A stretch of 64,000 nt of DNA from Kolteria novifilia (GCA_007748055.1 CP036279.1:3906001-3970000); one strand, 5' to 3'. Numbered from the stretch's first letter, positions 17,229-24,738 are shown. Made by a program: numbers and translations. The notes: a model not told the origin generated them from the letters alone.

Positions 17229-17234
17229 GGGGGA
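17150..17234. repeat. CACAGAG repeat joined to a CCCTCTCC hairpin repeat
   Basis: ACCACAGAGGACACAGAGG with a further 9-base CACAGAGA unit (from 17150) is followed directly by a second family. In that, CCCTCTCC (17183-17190) pairs with GGAGAGGG (17196-17203) and leads into a GCTTGCGTGAGCAAGC stem and GGTGAGGGGG. Both lie inside the 3' end of the coding frame. Confidence 0.7.
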
Positions 17235-17264
17235 TCCGAAAGGCTTTCTTAGAGGGGTTGATCC

Positions 17265-17603
17265 GTGAGCAAGACAGCGAAGCTACGCGACTACCAGTCG
17301 CAAGCAAGAGGAATCCGGCTCATCGCCACCGCCGACGAAGTCGAACATCGAGCGTCGGTCGTGACCGACTGCATAAGGGAGTTCGTCGCGGACCAAACGA
17401 ACAAGCACAAAAAACATCGGCTCGCGATCGCGATCGCCCGACTTGAGGGGCAAATCTGGGGCCTCGTTGACGCTGTCGGGTTTCCGCCCGATACGGGCAA
17501 GCATCTGTCGCCCTACCCCGCGCCCAACGGAGAGGGTCCACCCGATCCACCTCGCCCCAACCCCTCTCCTCGAGGAGAGGGGCTTGAAGGAGAAACGCCG
17601 TGA
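17265..17603 (+). CDS. Unknown small phage protein
   Basis: This 112-residue protein starts at GTG 17265. The first 75 residues are charged and helical (HRASVVTDCIREFVADQ, HRLAIAIARLEGQIWGLVDA). The Pro-rich tail after FPPDTG is read through a palindromic repeat. Its end overlaps the next GTG. No family is recognised. Confidence 0.55.
   Translation: MSKTAKLRDYQSQARGIRLIATADEVEHRASVVTDCIREFVADQTNKHKKHRLAIAIARLEGQIWGLVDAVGFPPDTGKHLSPYPAPNGEGPPDPPRPNPSPRGEGLEGETP
17508..17592. repeat. CCCCTCTCC hairpin repeat inside a gene end
   Basis: CCCCTCTCCTC and GAGGAGAGGGG form a perfect 22-base palindrome at 17561-17582. A related AACGGAGAGGGTCCACCC segment lies upstream. It is the same family as at 17,183 and is translated as the Pro/Gly-rich tail of the small protein there. 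Confidence 0.65.
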
Positions 17604-17845
17604 CCACCTCCAACACAAACACCCTCCTTGGCGGTCCGTTCGACGGCCTGTCGGACTACCACGCCGGGCCCGACGTCATCTACCTCGCCCACCCCATCGT
17701 CGACGAAGGCGAACAACGCCTCGCCGCATGGGCGATCTACTACCGCAGCAGCCCCACTCTCTTCACCTACGCCGGCTCGGCGCCACCCGGGAGCAACGAG
17801 GGGGATTGGGAGACGATCGCCGAGGCCGCCAAGGAAAGGACCTAG
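17600..17845 (+). CDS. Unknown small protein with a GGPxDG motif
   Basis: This is an 81-residue protein from GTG 17600. LLGGPFDGLSDYHAG near the N-terminus matches the GGPxDG motif seen in many small phage proteins. The next gene has the same motif, so they are probably paralogues. The role is unknown. Confidence 0.6.
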   Translation: MTTSNTNTLLGGPFDGLSDYHAGPDVIYLAHPIVDEGEQRLAAWAIYYRSSPTLFTYAGSAPPGSNEGDWETIAEAAKERT

Positions 17846-17848
17846 CCA

Positions 17849-18175
17849 ATGTCACCAAGCAAAGGGCTTCTCGATCTGGCCCGCTCCCTCAAACTGAGCG
17901 TCTATCACCTGCTCGGCTGGTCCCACACGCCGCCGCTGCCCCATGTCCCGACGATGCGCGGCGGCCCGATGGACGGGAAACGCCTCGACCCGAAGATGCT
18001 CCCCTCGGCCGGCATGCAAGTCTGCGCGACCTACGTCGTCTACGCCTCCGGCAAGACGAAGCGGCTCTCGTGTTACGTCCTCGCCGCCGACGGCGACCTC
18101 TACTTCGCCGGCGTCCTCCAGGACATCAACGACGCCGAAGAGACCGTTCAACGAGAGCTCACGCTAAGGAACTAG
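17849..18175 (+). CDS. Unknown small protein with a GGPxDG motif
   Basis: This 108-residue protein begins 4 bases after the previous stop. A helical N-terminus is followed by MRGGPMDGKRLDPKML, the GGPxDG motif shared with its neighbour, then by beta-rich sequence. It ends just before the replication-initiator-like gene. Confidence 0.6.
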   Translation: MSPSKGLLDLARSLKLSVYHLLGWSHTPPLPHVPTMRGGPMDGKRLDPKMLPSAGMQVCATYVVYASGKTKRLSCYVLAADGDLYFAGVLQDINDAEETVQRELTLRN

Positions 18176-18176
18176 C

Positions 18177-19214
18177 ATGGCCAAGGAACGCGGCCGCGTC
18201 ATCACGACGCGAGAAATCTACCAGTGGGGGCTCGATCAATACGCGCTCTATCTCTACCTCTGCATCCACGACCGGGCAAACTTCCGCGTCGGGAATCGAT
18301 GTCGACTCAACACCACGGAATTAGCCAGCGGGGCCAACTGCTCGCCGCGCCGAGCCCTCAAGGCGAAGGCCGAGCTCGTCGATCGAGGATTGATCCGCGT
18401 CATCAAGCCCAAGCTTCCGAACCAACCCCACCAATACGAGCTCCTCGAGCCGGCCGAGCTACCACTCTTCGCCACCGAGGAGCAAGAGACTGAGCCAACG
18501 GGCGCAGCGCACGCCGTGCACCACGGTGATTCCCCTCGTGCACCACAGCATTTCCCCTCGTGCACCACGGTGATGCACGACGTGCATCACGGTGATTCCC
18601 CTCGTGCACCGCGCTCTTATAGAGAAGAGAAAGCTCTTTTAGAAAGTGTGTGTGAAAGGGGGCTGCGCGTCGTCCATGCGGACGACGACACACACGCGCC
18701 TTCGTCGATCGCCGAGAATCCGCCCCGCGAGCTCGTCGCCACCGTCGCCGACCTTTGCCAGCCGACCAAGTCGTCCCACCACGTCGCGAACGCCAAGCTG
18801 GCCCAGGAGGCCGGCCTCACCTGCGACGACCTGCGGACCTTCCTTCCGCGAGTTCGCCCGCCGAATTGGCGCAACAACCCCAAGCCGGCCCATCACCAGT
18901 TTGCCGACCTCCTCCCCGACCTCGTCGCCGCCAAGGCGGCCGCCGCGGCCGATGCGCGGAAACGCCACGACGCCGAGCAGCGCGACCAAGCGACGCTCGC
19001 CGCCGATCGACGGCGGCACGAAGCCCGCCAAGCGTGGCAACGTCTCCCCCCCGAGGAACAAGAGCGTCGGCTTCGCCAAGCGAGGGCGCAGCTCGGCCCC
19101 TCGCCCCCAGGCCTCAACCTCGACGGCCCGGCAAGCCAAGTCGCGATCGAGACGCTGGAGAAAGAACTCCTAGCTCGGCCCCTCGCCGATCGCGGCGGAG
19201 GATCGGCCGGATGA
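18177..19214 (+). CDS. Replication-initiator-like winged-helix protein
   Basis: This is a 345-residue protein. Residues 1-95 look like a winged-helix DNA-binding domain (TTREIYQWGLDQYALYLYLC, LASGANCSPRRALKAKAELV, GLIRVIKP), as in phage replication initiators and replisome organisers. The middle (about 115-150) is low-complexity because it is translated from four 22-bp tandem DNA repeats. The C-terminal half is charged and helical, possibly contacting a helicase or loader. No helicase or polymerase gene is seen, so the phage would depend on host replication proteins. The role is inferred from the fold and the embedded repeats. Confidence 0.6.
   Translation: MAKERGRVITTREIYQWGLDQYALYLYLCIHDRANFRVGNRCRLNTTELASGANCSPRRALKAKAELVDRGLIRVIKPKLPNQPHQYELLEPAELPLFATEEQETEPTGAAHAVHHGDSPRAPQHFPSCTTVMHDVHHGDSPRAPRSYREEKALLESVCERGLRVVHADDDTHAPSSIAENPPRELVATVADLCQPTKSSHHVANAKLAQEAGLTCDDLRTFLPRVRPPNWRNNPKPAHHQFADLLPDLVAAKAAAAADARKRHDAEQRDQATLAADRRRHEARQAWQRLPPEEQERRLRQARAQLGPSPPGLNLDGPASQVAIETLEKELLARPLADRGGGSAG
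18515..18660. repeat. Four 22-bp iterons plus AT-rich stretch: putative origin
   Basis: Four tandem 22-base units begin at 18515, 18537, 18559 and 18581, and the start of a fifth at 18603. The consensus is CGTGCACCACGGTGATTCCC with CT at the end. Each unit contains GTGCAC or a near match. Directly downstream is a strongly AT-rich, purine-rich segment (18614-18660, beginning CTCTTATAGAGAAGAGAAAG), unusual in this GC-rich DNA. Iterons beside an AT-rich unwinding element inside an initiator gene is the layout of the lambda O origin. Confidence 0.72.
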
Positions 19215-19224
19215 TCCGACAAGA

Positions 19225-19325
19225 ATTGCTCCCTCTTGTCCACGGGACAAACCAATTGCTCCCCCTTGTCCAAGGGGGAGTTAGAGGGGGTCTCCGTGAC
19301 CTCCGCGACCTCTGTGGTAAATCGT
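19225..19325. repeat. CCCCCTTGTCC hairpin and reversed CACAGAG repeat
   Basis: Two related palindromes (CTCTTGTCCACGGGACAA, then CCCCCTTGTCCAAGGGGG at 19261) are followed by TTAGAGGGGG. A reversed CACAGAG element comes next (CTCCGCGACCTCTGTGGT, ending near 19320). They fill the gap between the initiator-like gene and the next small gene. Confidence 0.7.
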
Positions 19326-19462
19326 CCCAACGAAATGGAGAAGACCCCATGCCCCACGTCCTCGAGCTAACCAATAACGACGAGACCAACAGAAGAGATC
19401 GACCTCGCCGTTCATGCCTTCGTTGCGAGGTACGCCAAACCACCGAAGAAAGGGGTTTCCCC

Positions 19463-19720
19463 ATGACGACGATCAAGCTCCCCAACTCGGAGCTCGAGAT
19501 CGAGATCGCCACCGAGAAATACGGCGTCACGCTCACGGTCGAGTTCCCCGACGAGCTCGTCCGCCGGATCGTCGACAAACGCGGCCCCGTTGTCATCCTC
19601 TCCCAACTCACCCCCGAGGAGTCGTTGCGATTCAGCAACGTGATCTGCGATCACGCCTACGCCGCCATGGGCGCGATGCTCGATCGCGGCCTTGAACTCC
19701 TCGCCGACCCAACGGAGTAA
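19463..19720 (+). CDS. Unknown small phage protein
   Basis: This is an 85-residue protein. ATG 19463 has AAAGGGG seven bases upstream; an in-frame ATG at 19349 is the alternative. An acidic beta-rich N-terminus (NSELEIEIATEKYGVTLTVE) is followed by a helical part. It resembles the N-terminal half of the next protein, so the two are probably paralogues. The role is unknown. Confidence 0.6.
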   Translation: MTTIKLPNSELEIEIATEKYGVTLTVEFPDELVRRIVDKRGPVVILSQLTPEESLRFSNVICDHAYAAMGAMLDRGLELLADPTE

Positions 19721-19723
19721 CCC

Positions 19724-20194
19724 ATGCCCACGTTCGACATCAACAACGACGGCGAAGTCCTGCTCGGCATCCAAACCGCCGAACGCGACGTGGTCTTCAG
19801 CATCGAGCTCTCCGACGACTGGATCCGCTTGATACCACGCCACGGTCGTGTTCGTCTTTCCATGAAACTCGCCCCCGTCGAGGCCCAAGAGCTCTCCAAC
19901 GCATTCCTCGAAGCATCCCTCCAAGCGACCAAGAACCACTTCGCCGACCGAATCCGTCGCCTCAGCCCGTGCGTTCCGATTACTCTCGTTGGCTTGTCCC
20001 CGTTCCAACAGTCCGTGGAGGACATCGACCAAGCCCGAGCACGCGGCAAGGCCTTCGGCGAGATCGGTCCCAAGCCGCAACCCGCCGACTGTCCCTACGA
20101 AACCGACGAGTTCCGTACCGCCTGGTTCCAGGGTGCGTACGTCGCTTGGGGAATGAGACGCGGACCCAAGGGATGGACGTCGACCGATGGCTAA
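19724..20194 (+). CDS. Protein with an RMF-like C-terminus
   Basis: This is a 156-residue protein. The first 85 residues parallel the preceding protein (VVFSIELSDDWIRLI, LAPVEAQELSNAF). The last 50 fit the pattern of ribosome modulation factor and related small phage proteins: RARGKAFGEIG, then ADCPYETDEFRTAWFQGAYV, with CPY, Arg, Trp and Gly in the expected spacing. RMF inactivates 70S ribosomes by dimerising them. Whether this fusion binds ribosomes is unknown. Confidence 0.55.
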   Translation: MPTFDINNDGEVLLGIQTAERDVVFSIELSDDWIRLIPRHGRVRLSMKLAPVEAQELSNAFLEASLQATKNHFADRIRRLSPCVPITLVGLSPFQQSVEDIDQARARGKAFGEIGPKPQPADCPYETDEFRTAWFQGAYVAWGMRRGPKGWTSTDG

Positions 20195-20537
20195 CGTCCT
20201 CTACCTCGTGACGCGCCCCAAGGCCCTCGACCACCTCGTCGACGGCCCGCTTCCGCCCGACACGAGCCGCAAGGCCGATTGGGCGTGGTCGACCGATCCC
20301 CACGATCTGCGGACCTTCGCCGGCTACGCCACCGCAGAGGCCATCGCCACGCGACTCGGCGCGACCGTCACCTTGATCGACGCCGGCGTCTACGAGGAAC
20401 GCTGTTGGTTCGCCGTCCCCGAATCACTTCGCCTCACCGTCGAGACGAAGACCACACGACGCCGACGACGTCCCCCGGCCCACGACGACGGTAAGTGGAT
20501 CCAACTTCTCTTTTGGGCGGACCTGAAGAAGAAATGA
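20187..20537 (+). CDS. Unknown phage protein
   Basis: This 116-residue protein starts 8 bases inside the end of the previous gene. It has a beta-alpha pattern (VLYLVTRPKALDHLVDG, TAEAIATRLGATVTLID) and a basic Arg run near residue 92. The stop lies within the first bases of a CACAGAG repeat. No family is recognised. Confidence 0.55.
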   Translation: MANVLYLVTRPKALDHLVDGPLPPDTSRKADWAWSTDPHDLRTFAGYATAEAIATRLGATVTLIDAGVYEERCWFAVPESLRLTVETKTTRRRRRPPAHDDGKWIQLLFWADLKKK

Positions 20538-20570
20538 ACCACAGAGGTCACAGAGACCACGGAGGTAGAT
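20534..20570. repeat. CACAGAG repeat, forward copy
   Basis: AATGAACCACAGAGGTCACAGAGACCACGGAGG. The terminal GGAGG also serves as ribosome binding site for the following TTG-started gene. Confidence 0.7.
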
Positions 20571-20574
20571 CACG

Positions 20575-21060
20575 TTGACCATTCAGCTATCGACCATCGG
20601 ATACGGCGGCTCGACCGTCGAGGACCTCCTCACGACGCTGACCGTCGCCGGCATCGAGACCGTCGTCGACATCCGCGAAATTCCGATCAGTCGCAAACGC
20701 GGCTTCTCCAAGAACGCGCTGCGTGACCAACTTCGTTCCGCCGGCATCGCCTACGAACATTTTCGCAGTCTCGGATCGCCGCGCGAGCTGCGTCACGCCC
20801 TACGCGAGACCAAGGACTATCACCGCTTCTTCGACGGCGTCGCCCAGCATCTCCGCCGCGACGAACCGCAAACCGACCTCGCGACGGTGATCGCCCTGGC
20901 CGAGACCCGGTCGACTTGTCTCCTCTGCTACTGTCCCGACTTGACCCGTTGTCACCGCCGCAAGCTCCTTGAGGCGATCGAGCGACACGCGGAGTTGTCG
21001 GTCGACCATCTCGTTTCCGGGGAACCACTCTTGACCGCTTCCCCTCCGCGATCTCCGTGA
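20575..21060 (+). CDS. DUF488 family protein
   Basis: This is a 161-residue protein from TTG 20575, with GGAGG nine bases upstream. It matches DUF488: STIGYGG at the start, VVDIREIPISRKRGFSK, YEHFRSLGSPRELR, and LLCYCPDLTRCHRRKL, whose Cys and Cys-His are the conserved pair of the family. The biochemical role of DUF488 is not established. Such genes are frequent in mobile elements. Confidence 0.8.
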   Translation: MTIQLSTIGYGGSTVEDLLTTLTVAGIETVVDIREIPISRKRGFSKNALRDQLRSAGIAYEHFRSLGSPRELRHALRETKDYHRFFDGVAQHLRRDEPQTDLATVIALAETRSTCLLCYCPDLTRCHRRKLLEAIERHAELSVDHLVSGEPLLTASPPRSP

Positions 21061-21182
21061 TGAAATCCTTCCTCCGACCGACCCCCGTTTGATCGCCCGC
21101 GATCATTTGATCGCGCCCCGTTTTTCGCCCCCGACCTGCTAACCTCCCCGTCAGCTAATTGACACTGACGGTCGAGGGGTCG

Positions 21183-21557
21183 ATGCCCGAACAGAACGAC
21201 TTTCCGCAGTTCCCCCACACCGAGCTCGAGACGTGCGCCAAGCTCTTCAAGGCCGGCGCCATCGACGCCGAGCCGGCCAAATTCGCGTGGGCCTCGTGGG
21301 TCGTCGAGGGGTTCCTGCTCCGCCACGTCTTCGGCTCCCGCCTCCCCGATCCCCACTACCGGCCCGGCAAAGACGATCAGTTCGCCGCCCGGATGCTCGA
21401 CGATATCCTTCGTCCCTCCGGCACCCGCTACGAATCCCTCCTCCTCACCCCAGGACCGGCTCGTTGCCTCGCCGCCTATCTCGCCCGCACTCGCGCGGCC
21501 CTCCTCGACCCCCACGACCCCGCGACCGTCAACTCGCTCAAGACCAAGGCCGCCTAA
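21183..21557 (+). CDS. Unknown phage protein
   Basis: This 124-residue protein from ATG 21183 has GAGGGG just upstream. It is mostly helical (ETCAKLFKAGAIDAEPAKFA, VVEGFLLRHVFG, LAAYLARTRAALLD). It opens a module of four envelope-linked genes. The function is unknown. Confidence 0.55.
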   Translation: MPEQNDFPQFPHTELETCAKLFKAGAIDAEPAKFAWASWVVEGFLLRHVFGSRLPDPHYRPGKDDQFAARMLDDILRPSGTRYESLLLTPGPARCLAAYLARTRAALLDPHDPATVNSLKTKAA

Positions 21558-21567
21558 GGAGACCACG

Positions 21568-22359
21568 ATGCCCACGGAGCGAACGCAACTCCAGAAAGAC
21601 GCCCGCTTGATGCTCGCCCTCGGCGTCCTCCTCTCACTCCTCGCGATCGCGAGCCTCGCCATTGCCGATGAGCCCAAGGCGACCTTTCAGACGCTTGGAA
21701 AGCCCCAAGTCGACGCCTTGATGGTCCTCGATGCCGTCGGCTCGACCGGCGATAGCTTCCGCTGGGAAGTGATCCCCGACGCCAAGGTCCACGAATTCGG
21801 AAACCAAGGGCAAAAGATGGTGTTCTTCATGCCACCCCATCCGGGCAAGTTCACCGTCTTACTCATCGCCGCCGGGACCGTGGGCGAAGGGAAGATCGTC
21901 ACCACTGACGTCTCGCGCATCGAGATCGTCGTCCCGGACGACAAGCCGCCCACTCCGGAGCCCGACAACCCGGCTCCCGGGCCGGACCCCGATGACCACG
22001 CCCCGGCCCCCGATCGAGACCTCCCCGCTTGGGCGGACGAGCTCCGCAGCGACGTCGCCGCCTGGACCGCCGAGCTACCGCCCGACGCCCGCGATCGAGC
22101 CACCCTGCTCGCCTACGTCTTTTTCGTCAAAGCCGCCTGCACCGGCTGCACGATCGACGACGCCCAGCAGCTCATGACCGAGACCGGCAACGACAAACGG
22201 GGCGTCACCGCCGGCTACGGCACCGATTGGGAGACCTGGACCAACCGCTTCGTGGCACGCCTCAAGCAGCTGCACGCCGATGGTCGGCTCGAGCTCCTCG
22301 AGGACTTTCGCACCGCGTGGACCGCCATCGCCGGCGGCTTGATGAAGGGGCGTCAATAG
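21568..22359 (+). CDS. Exported or membrane-anchored phage protein
   Basis: This is a 263-residue protein with an N-terminal signal or anchor (LMLALGVLLSLLAIASLAIA, about residues 14-33). A beta-sandwich-like domain (FRWEVIPDAKVHEF, GKFTVLLIAAGTVGEG) and a Pro/Asp-rich linker at about 128-150 follow, then a helical C-terminal domain with two Cys (KAACTGCTID). It precedes two further membrane proteins, so a role at the cell envelope, perhaps in lysis, is possible but unproven. Confidence 0.55.
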   Translation: MPTERTQLQKDARLMLALGVLLSLLAIASLAIADEPKATFQTLGKPQVDALMVLDAVGSTGDSFRWEVIPDAKVHEFGNQGQKMVFFMPPHPGKFTVLLIAAGTVGEGKIVTTDVSRIEIVVPDDKPPTPEPDNPAPGPDPDDHAPAPDRDLPAWADELRSDVAAWTAELPPDARDRATLLAYVFFVKAACTGCTIDDAQQLMTETGNDKRGVTAGYGTDWETWTNRFVARLKQLHADGRLELLEDFRTAWTAIAGGLMKGRQ

Positions 22360-22417
22360 GGCGCCACGCTCGGAATCGTGGCTTGCGCCACGCCACCAAA
22401 CCATCGGAGTCAACACC

Positions 22418-22786
22418 GTGAGCAATCCCGATTTCACCAACACGCAAAAGAGCGGCTGGCTCGCCGCCGGCGTCGCGATCGGCTCGATCGTCGCGTCGAT
22501 GTTCCAAATCCAGCTTCAGGTGCCGATCAAGTTGGACCTCGCGACCAGGATCGTCGAGCTCAAGACGAGGAACGAAACCACGGAGGTCGCGGAGGAAACA
22601 GAGGAGGATTGCGGCTGCGACGACGAGATCGTCAAACCGATTCCCTTCGAACCCGTCGTCGACGAGATCTGGGCACCCAAGCCCGACTTGCGACCACGCA
22701 AACCGGCCCCTCGACCAGTGCCCGCGACCAACGACGAAGCGACCTCTCGCTCTCAGCGCAACAAACTCGGCGGCGCTTGCCCCTAA
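22418..22786 (+). CDS. Small membrane protein, holin candidate
   Basis: This 122-residue protein from GTG 22418 has one hydrophobic helix at about residues 12-32 (SGWLAAGVAIGSIVASMF). An acidic stretch partly translated from a CACAGAG-type repeat follows (TTEVAEETEED), then a Pro-rich basic tail. Its size and position before a membrane-anchored protease would suit a holin-like protein, but there is only one clear membrane helix. Confidence 0.4.
   Translation: MSNPDFTNTQKSGWLAAGVAIGSIVASMFQIQLQVPIKLDLATRIVELKTRNETTEVAEETEEDCGCDDEIVKPIPFEPVVDEIWAPKPDLRPRKPAPRPVPATNDEATSRSQRNKLGGACP
22574..22606. repeat. CACAGAG-type repeat, diverged forward copy
   Basis: AACCACGGAGGTCGCGGAGG followed by AAACAGAGGAGG lies within the coding frame of the small membrane protein and encodes its TTEVAEETEE segment. 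Confidence 0.45.
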
Positions 22787-22793
22787 GCCGGAT

Positions 22794-22816
22794 GTCAGGC
22801 AATGGCCTGACCTACG
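22794..22816. repeat. TCAGGC-palindrome repeat, copy 2
   Basis: TGTCAGGCAATGGCCTGACC forms a perfect hairpin with 6-base arms. It sits 8 bases after a stop codon, in the gap before the protease gene. Confidence 0.6.
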
Positions 22817-22869
22817 GAAGAACCGTCCGTCAGTGACCGACCCTCGACCTCTCGAAACGGAACCGCCTC

Positions 22870-23940
22870 ATGGACCTCTCGACCTTCAAGGCCTGGATCG
22901 CCGCTATCAAGGCCCGCCCGAAAACCGCCTTCGTCCTCTCGATCGCCGCCGCGATCCTCTCGGCCGTCGCGTACTATCAACCCGACCTCATCCCTGACTT
23001 TGAGAACAACAACGAACCGCCGGTCGAACTCATGGGTTGGGCCGGCCCCGACGCGGCCGAGAAGGCCTACGCCGAACTCGCGCCGACGCTCCCTAAATTC
23101 GCGATCGAGGGACACGAGGACAGCCGCGGCGCGATCGTCCACCTCTGGGACTTCGCCAAGCAGCTCAACGGCGAGCACATCCCGACCGCCACCCAGCTCG
23201 TCGGCGACTGCGTCTCGCAGGGAGCGGCCAACGCGGTCAACTACCTCGCCGCCATGGAGATCGTCCGACTCGGGGAACACGAGGAACTGCGCCTCGCCTT
23301 CGCTCCCTACATCTACGGCTCCGCCCGCGCCTACGTCGGTGGCGGACGCATCCCCTGCAACCAGGACGGCGCCGTCGGCGTCTGGGCCGCCAAGGCACTC
23401 CAACAGTACGGCGTCCTCGCGGCCGACGCGGAAGGATGCCCCGAGTACTCCGCCAAGATCGCCCGCGCGTGGGGCTGCGACGGACCCCCCGACCAGTTCC
23501 AGCAGCTCGCCCGGGCGCAGATCGTCAAGACCTTCGCGCGCGTCACGACCTACGACCAAGTCCGCGACGCCCTCGCCAACGGCTACCCCGTGACGGTCGC
23601 CAGCGATGTCGGCTTCCGCATGAAGGGGCAAGTCGAAGACGGCAAGTTGTGGGGCATTCCCAAGGGAAACTGGGCCCACCAAATGTGCTTCGTCGGCATC
23701 GACGACACGGCCGACGTGCCCCGCTTCGCCGGCGGCGGCAAGGGGGCGGTCTACTGCCTCAACTCGTGGGGGCCCGATGCCCACGGGGAGTCACCCGACG
23801 GCGCTCCGCCCGGCGGCTTCTGGATCGGAGCCAACGTCGTCGATCGCATGGTCGGGCAAGGCGACTCGTTCGCCTTTTCCCAGTTCGAGGGCTTCAAATC
23901 GCAGGACCTCGACTTCGACGTCCTTTTGTCGAGCGAGTAG
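22870..23940 (+). CDS. Membrane-anchored papain-like (C1) cysteine peptidase
   Basis: This is a 356-residue protein. A hydrophobic helix at about residues 18-35 should anchor it. The papain-type active site is complete: Gln109 and Cys114 in TQLVGDCVSQGAAN, His270 in NWAHQMCFVGID and Asn298 in YCLNSWGPD. The C1 fold is otherwise uncommon in phages. It sits in an envelope-like module, and no lysozyme, amidase or transglycosylase is recognised in the prophage. A role in lysis or in modifying host surface proteins is my inference. It is unlikely to be the head protease, since an S49 enzyme fills that place. Confidence 0.8.
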   Translation: MDLSTFKAWIAAIKARPKTAFVLSIAAAILSAVAYYQPDLIPDFENNNEPPVELMGWAGPDAAEKAYAELAPTLPKFAIEGHEDSRGAIVHLWDFAKQLNGEHIPTATQLVGDCVSQGAANAVNYLAAMEIVRLGEHEELRLAFAPYIYGSARAYVGGGRIPCNQDGAVGVWAAKALQQYGVLAADAEGCPEYSAKIARAWGCDGPPDQFQQLARAQIVKTFARVTTYDQVRDALANGYPVTVASDVGFRMKGQVEDGKLWGIPKGNWAHQMCFVGIDDTADVPRFAGGGKGAVYCLNSWGPDAHGESPDGAPPGGFWIGANVVDRMVGQGDSFAFSQFEGFKSQDLDFDVLLSSE

Positions 23941-23952
23941 GAGCGTCATCCG

Positions 23953-23990
23953 TCTCCTCTCCACCCGCAACTCTCTAGCCCGGAGGGCTC
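23953..23990 (+). repeat. 38-base leader repeat, copy 1
   Basis: The 38 bases, ending in TCTAGCCCGGAGGGCTC, are identical to 36,893-36,930. AGCCC-GGA-GGGCT is a small hairpin whose loop and arm contain the GGAGGG ribosome site of the next gene, 3 bases downstream. Confidence 0.65.
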
Positions 23991-23993
23991 CCC

Positions 23994-24395
23994 ATGAACG
24001 CTCACCTCATCGTCCTGGTCGCCGGCATCCTCGGCGCCGACCTCGACTTCGACGTCCTCGCCGGTCCGTGCTGTCGGCGTCCCGTCCTCACGCGTCGCGT
24101 CGTCTGCCGCCCCCACTGCTTCGACGTCCTCGCCGGCGACGCCTGCACGCCGACGGTGACGAAGACGAAGAAACCAACCACAGAGGACACAGAGACCGCG
24201 GAGCCGGAGAACTCCGCCTTGGAAACGACGGGGAAAGCCGACGAACCGACTCGTCTCCATCTTCCCTCTGCGCCCTCTGGGGCCTCTGTGGTTCAACCTT
24301 CTCCGCCCCGTCCGCAGCGTTACCGCGTCGAGCTCCGCAAGATCTGCACGCCGCACGGCTGCGAAATGCAACGAGTCCTCGTCCCGATCGAGTGA
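23994..24395 (+). CDS. Unknown Cys-rich protein with a signal-like N-terminus
   Basis: This 133-residue protein begins with a hydrophobic stretch (AHLIVLVAGILGADL). Two similar Cys-containing segments follow, FDVLAGPCCRRPV and FDVLAGDACTPTV. The middle (TTEDTETAEPEN and PSGASVVQP) is translated from a facing pair of CACAGAG repeats at 24,174-24,298, so only the two ends may be original. The function is unknown. Confidence 0.45.
   Translation: MNAHLIVLVAGILGADLDFDVLAGPCCRRPVLTRRVVCRPHCFDVLAGDACTPTVTKTKKPTTEDTETAEPENSALETTGKADEPTRLHLPSAPSGASVVQPSPPRPQRYRVELRKICTPHGCEMQRVLVPIE
24174..24298. repeat. Facing pair of CACAGAG repeats inside a gene
   Basis: A forward copy (AACCACAGAGGACACAGAGA from about 24177) and a reversed copy (GCCTCTGTGGTTCAAC, ending near 24298) face each other about 60 bases apart, within the open frame of the gene at 23,994. 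Confidence 0.65.
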
Positions 24396-24405
24396 GGGTT
24401 CCCTG

Positions 24406-24738
24406 GTGACCAAGCTCTCCTCTCCACTCTCTCCGGACTCCTCGCTCGCGCAGCGTTTCCGCGTGATGGGCCAATGGTACGCCGAACGGCCGACCCGAGA
24501 CTGCCCGGGACAACTCGGTCAGCTCTTCCTCGTCTGCTTCGGCCGCTCCGAAGCCGCGTGCCGCCGCCACCTACCCGAAGCGCTGGCCGAGTACTCCCGA
24601 GCCGATCTCGCCAACATCGCCTGGTTTTGGCTCGAGGCTTGGAACGGCGACGAGTACGTCCCGATCCGCGACCTCAACCTCTCCACCATTCGCCGGCGCG
24701 CCGCCGCGATCGAGACCAACAGAAAGCGCTCCGCATGA
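24406..24738 (+). CDS. Unknown phage protein
   Basis: This is a 110-residue protein from GTG 24406. It is helical, with a Cys-containing segment (FLVCFGRSEAACRRHLPEAL) and a Trp-rich part (NIAWFWLEAWNGDEYV). The stop overlaps the next ATG. No family is recognised. Confidence 0.5.
   Translation: MTKLSSPLSPDSSLAQRFRVMGQWYAERPTRDCPGQLGQLFLVCFGRSEAACRRHLPEALAEYSRADLANIAWFWLEAWNGDEYVPIRDLNLSTIRRRAAAIETNRKRSA

Noticed and set aside
18515-18610. Tandem repeats considered as a CRISPR array
   Set aside because: The 22-bp units are directly adjacent with no spacers and lie inside an open frame, which fits iterons instead.
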